Origin: Hamadaea tsunoensis DSM 44101
GTDB taxonomy: Bacteria; Actinomycetota; Actinomycetes; Mycobacteriales; Micromonosporaceae
Assembly (NCBI RefSeq): GCF_000428945.1
Contig: NZ_AUAX01000020.1
Coordinates: forward strand, 124,001 to 188,000
Direction: 5' to 3'
Length of the DNA stretch: 64,000 nucleotides
The notes under the pieces are model-generated. The model was not told the DNA's origin. It searched no databases and was given only the letters and a program-made list of their open reading frames with translations. Position 1 is the stretch's first letter. Every line of letters starts with the position of its first letter. Below are positions 47,835 to 56,649 of the stretch, in pieces. The translations under genes and the position numbers were made by a program.

Positions 47835-50696
47835 TCAGTCCTTGAGGCGGGCCCGGACCCCGTCCACGTCCGGGTGGCTGAGGCGGTCGAGGATCGTCAC
47901 GGCCGCCTCCCAGGACGCGCGCGCGTCGTCGGTGCGGCCGGTGTCGGCGTACGCGTCGCCGAGGTGGGTCAGCGCGTCGGCCTCGTTGTAGAGGTCGTGC
48001 ACCCGCCGGAACATGGTCACCGCCCGGTCGAGGCATTCGACGGCCAGCTCGTGCTCGCCGAGGTGATGGTGGACGTAGCCGATGCTGTCCCAGATCGCGG
48101 CGCAGCCGGCCGGGTCGTCGAGCGGTTCGGCCAGCACGAGTGCCTGGCGGCAGTGCTCCAGCGCCCGCGCGTACTCGCCGAGCTGGGCGTAGCCCCAGCC
48201 GATCGCGTTGAGCGCCCGGGACTCGCCGATCGCGTGGCCGGCCCGCCGGTACAGGTCGAGGGCGGTGAACCGGTCGCGCTGGGCGGCGTGATGGCTGCCG
48301 CGGGTCATGTGCATGAACGAGCGGCCCATCGAGGTGTGGGCGCTGCCGAGCAGGTCGCCGTGCCGGTGGTAGAGCGTGAACGCCGCGCTGTAGTGGCCGA
48401 TCGCCTGGGCGTACTCGCCGAGTTGCGCATGGCCGCGGCCGAGCAGCCGGTGGGCGTAGGCCTCGCCGATCCGGTCGCCGCGGCGGGCGGCGGCGGTCAG
48501 CGCCAGGCCCTCCACCGTGATCCAGTCCCGCCAGTGCCCGCGGTTGTCCAGGTAGTCCAGCAGCGACCAGGCCAGCTGCCAGGCCCGCGCGTCCTCGCCC
48601 GTGGCGGCCGCCCGTTCCGCCGCCGCCATCAGCACCGCGTGCTCGGCGGTGAACCAGGCCATCGCCTGGTCGGCGTCCGCGAGCACCAGCACCGTCACAC
48701 CCGTGACGAGCGGCTGCGGCACGATCGGCTCCCGGTGCGGGTCCAGCAACAGCGCCGCGGCCGTCGCCGTCGCCCGATAGTGATCGAGTACGCGCAGCCG
48801 GGCGTCCCGCTGCCCGTCCGCGTCGAGCAGTTCGTTGGCGTACGCGCGGAGCAGGTCGTGCTGGGTGAAGCGGCCCGGCGCGTGCTCGGTGACCAGGTGG
48901 GCGCGGACGAGTTCGCCGAGCGCGGCCCGGGTGCGCGAAGCCGGCCACCCGGCCAGGCTGGCCGCGGCCGGTGCGGCGAAGTCGGTGCCCGGGACGAGGG
49001 CGCACAACGCGAACAGCGTGGCGGCGTCTTCGCCCAGGGCCTGATACGACCAGGAGAACACTGCCCGCACGTCCCCCAGCTCGCCGAGGTCGGCATCGTC
49101 GGGCCGAAGCCCGTCGGCGATCTCGGCCAGCGAGAAGCCGGGGTAGAGCGCGGCCCGCGCGGCGGCGACGCCCAGGGCGAGCGGCAGCCGGGCACAGCGT
49201 TCGGCGATGTGCTCGGCGACCCGGGGTTCGGCGTAGGTCCGCTGTGGACCGATCCGCTCGGCCAGCAGCCGGACGGCGTCGGACGGGCTGAGCAGGTCCA
49301 GGGTGATCGGCTCGGCGCCCTCGGCGAGCAGCGGCCGCAGCTGGTCGCGGCTGGTGACCACGACCCGGCAGCCGGGCGCCCCCGGCAGCAGCGGCCGGAC
49401 CTGGGCGGCGTCCCGGGCGTTGTCGAGCACGACGAGCATCCGCCGCTCGGCCATGAGGCTGCGGTAGAGACCGGCCTGCGCGTCGAACCCGGCCGGTACC
49501 CGTCCCGCCGGAACGCCCAGCGCCGCCAGGAATCCGCGCAGCACCGTACCGGGATGGGCGATCGCGCCGGCCGGGTCGAAGCCGTGCAGATCCGCGAACA
49601 GCTGACCATCCGGATAGGACTGCCGTACGCTCTGCGCCCAGCGTACGGCCAGGGTGGTCTTGCCGACCCCGGCGGTGCCGGTGACCACGCTGACCGCGGC
49701 CCGGCTCGTGTCCAGACGGCGCAGCGCGTCGAGCCGGCCGACGAAGCCGGCGCCGACGCCGGGCAGCTGCGCGGGGTGGACCCGGGCCGGCTCGTCGTCG
49801 CCGGCCGCCTCCCGGTACGCCGAGCGCAGCTCGTCGCCGGGCAGCACCCCCAGTTCGTCGGCGAGCCGGTCGGTGATCTCGGCGTGTGCCTGCAGGGCCG
49901 CCGCGCGGTCGCCCGCCCGGGCCAGGACGAGGACGAGCCGGGCGTGCAGCGGTTCGTGCAGGGGTTCCTGGGCGGCCAGTTCGCGCAGCAGGTCGACGGC
50001 CGGGCCGCCGGACGCCGCGTACGCGAGCGCCGCCGTGATCCGCTGCCGGGCCAGGGCCAGGGCCGCGGGGTGGGTACGCAGCCGGGCCGGTGCGTCGGCG
50101 AGCACGAGGCCGCGCCAGCACCGCAGCGCCGCCTCGGTCCGGCCGGCGTCCAGGAGCGCGGCGAACTCGGCACTGTCCACTTCGTCCGGTCCGAGGGCGA
50201 GCCGGTAGCCGTGCGGTGCGGTGTGCAGCCGGACCGTCCCGTCCTCCTCGAGCAGGCGGCGCAGCCGGCTGACGGCGGTCTGCACCTGCCCGACGGCCGT
50301 CCGCGGCGGATCGTCGCCCCAGACCACGTCGACGATCTCGTCCCGGGAGACGGTCTCGCCGGCCCGCAGAGCCAGCAGCCCCAGGACGGTACGCTGCGCC
50401 GGCGGCCCCGGATCGGCGGGCAGGCCGCTGGCCACGACGGTCAGCGGGCCGAGCACCCCGATCCGCACCCCCGGTACGCGCTGGTCCAGCCCGTCCACGC
50501 CGGACAGGCCGAGGACCTCGTTGAGGCGGGCCAGCGAACCGGCCCGGGGCGCGGCGACCTTGCCGCTTTCGAGATCGCGTACGGCCCGGATGCTCAGGCC
50601 GCTGCGCTCGGCGAGCTGCTGCTGGGTCAGCTGGGCCCGGCGCCGGTACTCGCGCAGGAGTACGCCGACGCGGCTGGGCTGCGGCCGATGGTCCAC
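47835..50696 (-). CDS. HTH-SARP-STAND transcriptional regulator (AfsR-like)
   Basis: 953 aa from GTG 50696. It starts with a Cro/CI-type helix-turn-helix (LLREYRRRAQLTQQQLAERSGLSIRAVRDLESGK). A winged helix and BTAD domain follow (~78-310), then NB-ARC with TGTAGVGKTTLAVRWA and MLVVLDNARDAAQV, and TPRs from ~650. The extra N-terminal HTH distinguishes it from the regulator at 944-3673. Such proteins activate secondary metabolism or stress genes. No biosynthetic cluster adjoins it directly. Confidence 0.9.
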   Translation of the reverse strand: MDHRPQPSRVGVLLREYRRRAQLTQQQLAERSGLSIRAVRDLESGKVAAPRAGSLARLNEVLGLSGVDGLDQRVPGVRIGVLGPLTVVASGLPADPGPPAQRTVLGLLALRAGETVSRDEIVDVVWGDDPPRTAVGQVQTAVSRLRRLLEEDGTVRLHTAPHGYRLALGPDEVDSAEFAALLDAGRTEAALRCWRGLVLADAPARLRTHPAALALARQRITAALAYAASGGPAVDLLRELAAQEPLHEPLHARLVLVLARAGDRAAALQAHAEITDRLADELGVLPGDELRSAYREAAGDDEPARVHPAQLPGVGAGFVGRLDALRRLDTSRAAVSVVTGTAGVGKTTLAVRWAQSVRQSYPDGQLFADLHGFDPAGAIAHPGTVLRGFLAALGVPAGRVPAGFDAQAGLYRSLMAERRMLVVLDNARDAAQVRPLLPGAPGCRVVVTSRDQLRPLLAEGAEPITLDLLSPSDAVRLLAERIGPQRTYAEPRVAEHIAERCARLPLALGVAAARAALYPGFSLAEIADGLRPDDADLGELGDVRAVFSWSYQALGEDAATLFALCALVPGTDFAAPAAASLAGWPASRTRAALGELVRAHLVTEHAPGRFTQHDLLRAYANELLDADGQRDARLRVLDHYRATATAAALLLDPHREPIVPQPLVTGVTVLVLADADQAMAWFTAEHAVLMAAAERAAATGEDARAWQLAWSLLDYLDNRGHWRDWITVEGLALTAAARRGDRIGEAYAHRLLGRGHAQLGEYAQAIGHYSAAFTLYHRHGDLLGSAHTSMGRSFMHMTRGSHHAAQRDRFTALDLYRRAGHAIGESRALNAIGWGYAQLGEYARALEHCRQALVLAEPLDDPAGCAAIWDSIGYVHHHLGEHELAVECLDRAVTMFRRVHDLYNEADALTHLGDAYADTGRTDDARASWEAAVTILDRLSHPDVDGVRARLKD

Positions 50697-50929
50697 TGCG
50701 GAGAGGCACCCTTTCGATCAGCTCAGTCTGTGCTGCTCAGATGATGTCCATCCGGGATCGATCCGGCTTTCGTGAAACCGGCTGGCGGTGCGGGCGGGTT
50801 GGCGGGAGTGGCCCAGATCATAGATCCATGCACCTCCGATGATCAGATCCCGCCCCGATTCTCCTCCCCTCGGTCAACAACCTTCCAGGACCGTGCATTG
50901 TCGGAGTGTGTGACAAGGGAGGTGGTCGC

Positions 50930-51445
50930 ATGGCCGGAGAACCGGCCGACGACGGCTTCGACGAATTCGTCGAAGCCCGCTACGGCGATCTGGTACGCGT
51001 CGCGTACCTGCTGACGGGTTCGGCGCACGACGCCGAGGACCTGGTGCAGGGCGCGCTCGTGAGCACGCTGCGGAAATGGTCGAAAGTGGACGATCCGATG
51101 GCGTACGTGCGGCGGGCCATGGTCAACCAGCACGTGAACTCGTGGCGGCGGTTCGGCCGCCGGGAGTACGTCTCGGCCCGCCCGCCGGAGCCGGACCGGG
51201 TACCGGACATCGCCGACGGGGTCGCCCAGCGGCTGGCGCTGCAGGCGGCCCTGCGCACGCTGGCGCCCCGCGCCCGGGTGGTGGTGACGCTGCGCTACCT
51301 GGCCGACCTGTCGGAGGCCGAGGTCGCCGCGGCGCTGGGCACCTCGGTCGGCAACGTCAAGGGCCTGGCCTCGCGGGGCCTGGCGAAACTGCGCGCCGCC
51401 ATGAAAGCCGCCCCGACCCGCGAACCCGAGGAGATCACGCTATGA
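50930..51445 (+). CDS. SigE-family RNA polymerase sigma factor (ECF)
   Basis: 171 aa. ATG 50930 has AAGGGAGG 7 bases upstream. Region 2 is FDEFVEARYGDLVRVAYLLTGSAHDAEDLVQGALVSTLRKW. Region 4 is LRTLAPRARVVVTLRYLADLSEAEVAAALGTSVGNVKGLASRGLAKLR. This is the SigE-70 ECF subfamily abundant in actinomycetes. The overlapping downstream gene encodes a one-helix membrane protein, the usual position of its anti-sigma factor. Confidence 0.93.
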   Translation: MAGEPADDGFDEFVEARYGDLVRVAYLLTGSAHDAEDLVQGALVSTLRKWSKVDDPMAYVRRAMVNQHVNSWRRFGRREYVSARPPEPDRVPDIADGVAQRLALQAALRTLAPRARVVVTLRYLADLSEAEVAAALGTSVGNVKGLASRGLAKLRAAMKAAPTREPEEITL

Positions 51446-52776
51446 GCACCGACAACCAGCTCCGCGAGCTGATGCTGGACCTCGCCGGCGAGGTACGCGC
51501 CGAGCCGGGGGCGGCCGCCCGGGCCCGGGCCGGCCTGCGCCGCTCGCAACGGCGCCGCCGCTCGATGGCCGCCGTGTGCGGGGTCGCGGCGCTCGCCGTC
51601 GTGGCCGCCACCGTCACCCAGCTCGGCCGGGCCGCGCCGGAGATCGACGCCGCGACCGGCAACAGCTGGACCGACCGGCTGGTGAACGGCCCGACGGTCG
51701 GGAACATCGCGGCCGCGCACGATCCCGCGTACCTGTCCGCGCTGGCGAAGGGGCAGTCGAAGGTGCTGTTCCTGGGGGCGGTCGGCGACCAGTGGGTCGC
51801 GATCGTCGCGGTCCGGCGGAACGGTTCCGGCCACCCCACGGCGGAGCCGACCCGATCGACGTCCGGTGACCCGGAGTACGGCATGACCTTGTACGAGGCG
51901 CCGGCCGGTGCCACACCGCGGCAGCTGGCCGCCGCCGAGGCCGGGAACCAGCCGAGCATCCAGCCGCTGACCGGGGTGAACTTCAGCGGCGGCACGGTCG
52001 CGATCGTTCCGCCGGGCTGCACGCTCGCCACCGCCCCGGTACCCGGCCTGCAGCCGTGGCAGCCCGCCCCGGACGGCCGCTTCCTGGTCCGCGACGGCGA
52101 CCGGAAGACGCGTACGGAGTGGTATCAGGCGACGTGCGACGGGATCGTGCGGCAGGAGAGTCCCGCGTGGACGAACACGGCGCCGCCCGTGTACACCGAC
52201 GCGGAACTCGCTGCGCTCATCGGGGCGGCGCGCGGGACCGTGGACCCCGACGTCGCCCGGGACACGCTGCGCGAGCTCGACGGCGAGCGGCCGCTGGCCG
52301 GAGGCGCTCCGCGGCTGCTGTGGGGCGGCCCCGCGGTCTGGCCGGGAGGGTCCGGTGGGACGATCACCGGTCGCGTGGTCGTCGCCGCGGTGCCGCGGGT
52401 CAAGCAGTCCGGGTGGCAGGGCATCGCGTACATCCGGTTCGACTCGCCGGACAGCGGCAGCGGCGGCTCGGTGGCAACGTCCGCGACCTTCACCACGTCG
52501 CACGACCCGGGTGCGGCGACCGCGCTCACCGCGATCCGGGCGGACCCCGACGCGAACCGGATCCTGCTGCTGGCCCCGGTCGGCGCCCGGACCGTCCGAG
52601 CGGTACGCGACGGCGCGACGGTCGCCCAGGCGGTCGTGACCGGCGGTGCCGCGACGCTCGACGTGGACCAGCCGGCCACGGCGGCGTTCGAGGCGCTCGA
52701 CGAGCACGGGCAGAAGATCGCCACGACCGTGCTGCACGAGGACGTCCCCACCGTCGAGGTACGCCTCTGGAACTGA
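51442..52776 (+). CDS. Membrane protein, probable anti-sigma partner
   Basis: 444 aa from ATG 51442, overlapping the sigma stop by ATGA. The N-terminal ~40 residues are cytoplasmic (NQLRELMLDLAGEVRAEPGAAARARAGLRRSQRRRR), followed by one membrane helix (SMAAVCGVAALAVVAATVT) and a ~380-residue extracellular part with two Cys. No HxxxCxxC zinc anti-sigma motif is present. It therefore belongs to the poorly described partners of SigE-family factors and may sense an envelope signal. Role inferred from position and topology. Confidence 0.75.
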   Translation: MSTDNQLRELMLDLAGEVRAEPGAAARARAGLRRSQRRRRSMAAVCGVAALAVVAATVTQLGRAAPEIDAATGNSWTDRLVNGPTVGNIAAAHDPAYLSALAKGQSKVLFLGAVGDQWVAIVAVRRNGSGHPTAEPTRSTSGDPEYGMTLYEAPAGATPRQLAAAEAGNQPSIQPLTGVNFSGGTVAIVPPGCTLATAPVPGLQPWQPAPDGRFLVRDGDRKTRTEWYQATCDGIVRQESPAWTNTAPPVYTDAELAALIGAARGTVDPDVARDTLRELDGERPLAGGAPRLLWGGPAVWPGGSGGTITGRVVVAAVPRVKQSGWQGIAYIRFDSPDSGSGGSVATSATFTTSHDPGAATALTAIRADPDANRILLLAPVGARTVRAVRDGATVAQAVVTGGAATLDVDQPATAAFEALDEHGQKIATTVLHEDVPTVEVRLWN

Positions 52777-52800
52777 CGGCCGGACGAGTGGAACCGAGGG

Positions 52801-53316
52801 TCAGACGAGGGCGGCCAGGTCGTCCCAGCGGGTGACGACGAAACCGATCACGAGGCCGAACAGCCCGACGATCGCGGCGAGTCCCCACTGGACGGATCCG
52901 TCCACGAACGACCCGGCCAGGCCGAGCAGGCTCACCCCGAGCAGCAGCGCGTTACGCACGATGTGGGCTGTTCCCAGTGGCGCCGTGGTCGCACCGAAGC
53001 ATCGGCACGCGACCGCGGCGCCGCGGCGTACCACCGCCGTGACGGCCAGCGTCAGGGCCGCCATCAGGCCGGCGGCGAGCACGAACGCCACGGTGCCGGC
53101 GACGCGTACGGGAACGAGGGCGACGAGCACCACGGCGGCCTCGGCGGCGGCGGCGGCCACCGCGGCGGCGGGAACCAGCCGTTCGGGGACGACGGCCATG
53201 TCCCGCAACGATTTCACGAAGGCGGCCCACGCGGCCCGGCCGGCGACCTTGCTCGCGAAGGCGAGCGCGAAGACGGTGACGAGGATCAGGCGGGCGGCGA
53301 CGTCGACGTACTGCAC
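52801..53316 (-). CDS. MauE/DoxX-like membrane protein
   Basis: 171 aa from GTG 53316. Four membrane helices, with RLILVTVFALAFASKVAGRAAWAAFVKSLRDMAVVPERLV at the front and C-R-C-F-G after the second loop. These are the signatures of the MauE family, whose members take part in thiol/disulfide or quinone-linked redox maturation. No mau genes or thioredoxin partner is adjacent, so its partner is unknown. Confidence 0.85.
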   Translation of the reverse strand: MQYVDVAARLILVTVFALAFASKVAGRAAWAAFVKSLRDMAVVPERLVPAAAVAAAAAEAAVVLVALVPVRVAGTVAFVLAAGLMAALTLAVTAVVRRGAAVACRCFGATTAPLGTAHIVRNALLLGVSLLGLAGSFVDGSVQWGLAAIVGLFGLVIGFVVTRWDDLAALV

Positions 53317-53368
53317 CGGTCCGACACTGCCACGCCGGCCGGCCGGCGACAAGACCGGCGGCGTCCGG

Positions 53369-54022
53369 TCAGGACCCCTGCGGCTCGGCGCCGTCGGGCC
53401 AGGCGCAGACGCAGACCCGGTTGCCGGCCCGGTCGGCGAGGATCCACGCGGACGGGGCGCCGGAGTCCACCACGATCCGGCCACCGGCGGCCAGCGCCGC
53501 CGCGACCCGCTGCTCGACCTGCTCGCGGGCGACCGAGACGTCGACGTGCATCGCGTGGCGCAGCGGCCGGCCGGGATCGAGCTCCTGCATCCAGACCGTC
53601 GAGCCGTGGCCGAGCGGGTCGACGGCGTTGTCGTCGGACATCGCGGCGTACCCGAGCACCGCCCGCCAGAAGCCGACGTCCACCGCGTCCGGCCGGGCGG
53701 CGACCGCGAACTGGACCTCCTGCACGAGCGTCCGGTCGGCGGGGGCGCCGTGCTCGCGGGCCGTCGCCGAGACCGCCCGCGCCAGCTCGACGTGGCGCTC
53801 CTCCAGCAGCCAGAGGTCGCGGGTCAGGCGTACGGTGAGGCGGTCGGCGGCGACGGTCATCAGCAGCTCGCCGGTGCCGGGGATCCGGGCGACCGCCTCC
53901 GCCAGCCGGGCCGCCGCCACCATCCCCGGTACGCGGAAGGCCGCCGTCGCGCCGCCGTGCAGCACGACCCAGTCGCCGACCCCGTCCGCGGCGAGGAACG
54001 CCCGCCAGCCCTGCTCGCTCAC
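53369..54022 (-). CDS. Pterin-dehydratase-like / VOC (glyoxalase) fusion protein
   Basis: 217 aa. GTG 54022 has GGAGG 6 bases upstream. The N-terminal ~100 residues resemble pterin-4a-carbinolamine dehydratase (AARLAEAVARIPGTGELLMTVAADRLTVRLT ... ELARAVSATAREHG), but the catalytic H-H-P pattern is not evident. The C-terminal ~115 residues (VQFAVAARPDAVDVGFWRAVLGYA ... WILADRAGNRVCVCAWP) form a VOC/glyoxalase-like domain. Such fusions occur in actinobacteria without known function. Confidence 0.7.
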   Translation of the reverse strand: MSEQGWRAFLAADGVGDWVVLHGGATAAFRVPGMVAAARLAEAVARIPGTGELLMTVAADRLTVRLTRDLWLLEERHVELARAVSATAREHGAPADRTLVQEVQFAVAARPDAVDVGFWRAVLGYAAMSDDNAVDPLGHGSTVWMQELDPGRPLRHAMHVDVSVAREQVEQRVAAALAAGGRIVVDSGAPSAWILADRAGNRVCVCAWPDGAEPQGS

Positions 54023-54109
54023 GTCCGCCTCCGGCCGGGGAAGGAAAACAACCTCTCGCGGAATGGTAGCGGCCGCGCGACAATGATCCTTCGATCATCG
54101 AGGAGCCTG

Positions 54110-54733
54110 ATGAGCTACCCGCCTGAGCCGTGGCACCTGCGAGGCCGGATGTACGTGTCCGTGTTCGGAGTGCCGGTCGCCGACCTGCCGCCGCTGCCCG
54201 CCGCCCTGGCGTCGCTGCGCCCGGTCCGCCTCGGCCGCCGCGCGCTCGTCGGCGCGGCCTGGGTCGACTACGAGCCCGGCGGCGTGCTGTCCTACCGCGA
54301 GCTGCTCGTGTCCACGCTGACCCGCGACGGGCTGCGGCCGCGCGTCACGATCACCGGCATCTGGGTCGACAGCGTGCCCTCCCGCGACGGCGGCCGGGCG
54401 CTGTGGGGCATCCCGAAGGAGCTGGCCGCCTTCGAGCTGACCGGAACGGACGCCTCGGCCGCGGCGGAGGGCGGCCCGCTCGCCACGGCGGTGTTGCGGC
54501 GGCGGCTGCTGCCGTTCCGCGTACCGGTGGGGTTCAAGGTCGCCCAGGATCTCGGCGGCCGCCCCAAGACCTCGCCCGTACGCGCGACCGCCCGGCCCGG
54601 AACGGCCCGCGTCACCTGGGACGTGGCGCCCGGCGGCCCGCTCGGGTACCTCGCCGGCCGGCGCCCGCTGCTGTCGTTCGCGATCGGCGACTTCGACATG
54701 CGCTTCGGGGCGGCCGCCCCCGCCGGGGCATAG
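54110..54733 (+). CDS. Acetoacetate-decarboxylase-like protein
   Basis: 207 aa. ATG 54110 has AGGAG at 54101-54105. The pattern WHLRGRMYVSVFGVP, VGAAWVDYEPGGVLSYRELLVSTLT and VDSVPSRDGGRALWGIPKELAAFEL matches the ADC-like superfamily. The Lys in GIPKEL occupies the place near the Schiff-base/pocket region. Substrate unknown. A palindrome ATGATC-cttc-GATCAT (54083-54098) lies just upstream and may be an operator. Confidence 0.75.
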   Translation: MSYPPEPWHLRGRMYVSVFGVPVADLPPLPAALASLRPVRLGRRALVGAAWVDYEPGGVLSYRELLVSTLTRDGLRPRVTITGIWVDSVPSRDGGRALWGIPKELAAFELTGTDASAAAEGGPLATAVLRRRLLPFRVPVGFKVAQDLGGRPKTSPVRATARPGTARVTWDVAPGGPLGYLAGRRPLLSFAIGDFDMRFGAAAPAGA

Positions 54734-54856
54734 TCGTCCGCGTGGTTATCCACAGGCGGATCGATCTTCCTTGACGTCTCGGCGTGCCGCTGTGTTCCAT
54801 GGTGTCGTCCGCTGTCCGCGGTACACGAGCGGTCCACTGATACGGGGGAGGGCGCC

Positions 54857-55237
54857 GTGCCCGATCACGGTGACGCACTGGGAGCCGACCTCTACAAGCT
54901 GCTGATCGTCGGCCAGCAGGATCTGCCGTCGATCGCCGAGATCTACCACGAGGGCGTGGGCGACGTCGACGCCGCCGGTGGGCAGGCCGCCTCGGCGATG
55001 AACCGGCCGGCGTACTTCGGCGGCGGGTCGGGCGGCCCCGTGCACGATTCCTGGGCGGCCCTGCAGCAGACCGTGCAGAGCCTGCTCAAGCAGACCGCGT
55101 CCAACCTGGACGACACCGGCCACGCGCTGGTGCTGGCGGTCAACGCGTACGCGGCGGCCGACACCGGCGCCCGGGACAAGCTCACCTCGCTGCGCTCGGT
55201 CAACGGCGAGCCGAAGGCGACGGTGACCCCGAAATGA
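54857..55237 (+). CDS. ESX-type (WXG100/EspC-like) small protein
   Basis: 126 aa. GTG 54857 follows a GGGGGAGGG tract. It is an all-helical protein with no signal peptide: LGADLYKLLIVGQQDLPSIAEIYHEGV, a glycine-rich turn, VHDSWAALQQTVQSLLKQTASNLDDTGHALVLAVNAYAAADTGARDKL. The size, the W-x-x-L helix and the Y-A-A-A-D near the end resemble EspC/WXG100 type VII secretion substrates. It is the first of four overlapping genes. Confidence 0.7.
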   Translation: MPDHGDALGADLYKLLIVGQQDLPSIAEIYHEGVGDVDAAGGQAASAMNRPAYFGGGSGGPVHDSWAALQQTVQSLLKQTASNLDDTGHALVLAVNAYAAADTGARDKLTSLRSVNGEPKATVTPK

Positions 55238-56155
55238 GCTTCGACAAACTCATGGAAGAGGCCAACGACGTCCAGCAGACGGCGATCCGCCGGGCGGTCC
55301 AGAAGCACGAGGACGACCCGGCCTACGCCGCCCACGGCGTCGAGGGCTACTACGCCGGCCTGCCGGACCAGTTCAAGCCGTTCTCGCAGATGCCCGACCC
55401 GGCCGCGTACGACCCGATGATCGCCGACCTGCGCAGGCTGCTGTCGCGGCTGTCGGCGGGCGACCACAACGACACGCCGCTGAACAAGAACGACGTGTTC
55501 TACGCCAACACCGACCTGGCCATGATGACCACGGCGGCGGACTACATGACCATGTGGGACGGCCGGGCGGCGATCGCCTTCAAGACGAACTTCGTCGACC
55601 CGTTCCCGCTGGTCTGCCGCAACCAGTTCCTGCTGGTCTCGATCCTCAAGGCCGGCCTGGAGGCGCACCAGGAGATGTGGCGCAACGCCCGGCAGAACGT
55701 CGACACCATCGTCCACGACACGCTGGACGCGCTGGACAACTCCGGCTGCTGCAGCACGAACTCGTGGGTCATGACGTTCACGGTGATCGCCGCGGTCGCG
55801 TTCGTCGCCGCCGTCCCGCTCGCTCCGATCGAGGGCATCGGGCTGGGCCTGGCCACCGGGATCACCGCGGTCGGGTCCGCCTCGTCGGTGGTCGCCGTGA
55901 AGCCGCCGGAGGCGCCGAAGGTGAAGTACCAGGGCACGACCGCCCGCCAGATCACCGACGAGATGGGCAAGGGCGCTGGTCAAGCTGACGCAGGACATCC
56001 AGGACACCGAGTCCAAGATCAGCCAGTCCCTGGACGCCACCCACGACCTCGTCTTCGGCGACGGCAAGCGGCTGTTCGTCGCGCCCCGCCCGGCCCTGGC
56101 CGACGCCACCGCGCAGAACGTCACCAGCGGCCAGAACCTCGGACAGGCCAACTGA
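55234..56155 (+). CDS. ESX-cassette protein interrupted by a +1 frameshift
   Basis: ATG 55234 overlaps the previous stop. About 246 codons read normally to 55971 (helical, with a hydrophobic hairpin VMTFTVIAAVAFVAAVPLAPIEGIGLGLATGITAVG). One extra G at about 55972 then shifts the frame. The +1 frame continues sensibly (ALVKLTQDIQDTESKISQSLDATHDLVFGDGKRLFVAPRP...LGQAN) to TGA 56153-56155, which overlaps the next ATG by one base. Restored length about 307 aa. The unshifted frame is Arg/Pro-rich nonsense that runs into the next gene. Either a sequencing error or a real mutation. Looks like an LXG/PPE-like secreted substrate. Confidence 0.75.
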
Positions 56156-56649
56156 TGGGCGCGCTCGCCGACCGGCTCGACCGGATCCACCTGCGCGTAC
56201 GCGTACCGGGGACGGACATCTCCGCGGAGCTGCGCAACCGGGAGGAGGTGAGCATCTCCTTCGGCCACGGCGTGTACGACGGGCTGTCCGAGCGGGATCT
56301 CGAACACTACCTGGCCAGCCTGGCCCGGCTGCTGTTCGTGGCGTGGCAGCGCGCGTACTCCGAGGCGCTCAGCGAATCGTTCCGCGAGGCGCTGGTCGGC
56401 GCGGACAGCGACGAGGACCGCGCCTATCTGAGGGCGCGCGGGGAGATGGTCTCGACCGGCGCCTCGAACGACGGCCGGGTGACCGTCACCGGCCGGGCCA
56501 TGCAGGACGTCGAGGTGCGCATCGCCGCCGGCACCGTACGCGAGCTCACCGAGTGGCAGTTCGCCGAGCGGGTGCACGAGGCGGTGGTCGTCCTGGCCAA
56601 GAACCACATGGACCAGATCGAGGAACTGAAGAAGCGGTACTACGTATGA
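56155..56649 (+). CDS. YbaB-like / ESX-associated protein
   Basis: 164 aa from ATG 56155, read in the same frame as the first half of the previous gene, which explains an apparent 471-aa fusion. Early part: DRLDRIHLRVRVPGTDISAELRNREEVSISFG. Later part: GRVTVTGRAMQDVEVRIAAGTVRELTEWQFAERVHEAVVVLAKNHMDQIEELKKRYY. The beta-then-helix end resembles YbaB-type proteins often found beside ESX substrates. Function unknown; perhaps a chaperone of the pair encoded before it. Confidence 0.7.
   Translation: MGALADRLDRIHLRVRVPGTDISAELRNREEVSISFGHGVYDGLSERDLEHYLASLARLLFVAWQRAYSEALSESFREALVGADSDEDRAYLRARGEMVSTGASNDGRVTVTGRAMQDVEVRIAAGTVRELTEWQFAERVHEAVVVLAKNHMDQIEELKKRYYV

Noticed and set aside
55234-56649. 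A 471-aa fused protein
   Set aside because: The central ~60 residues are in a shifted frame; the coding signal and the overlapping stop/start support two proteins and a one-base insertion.
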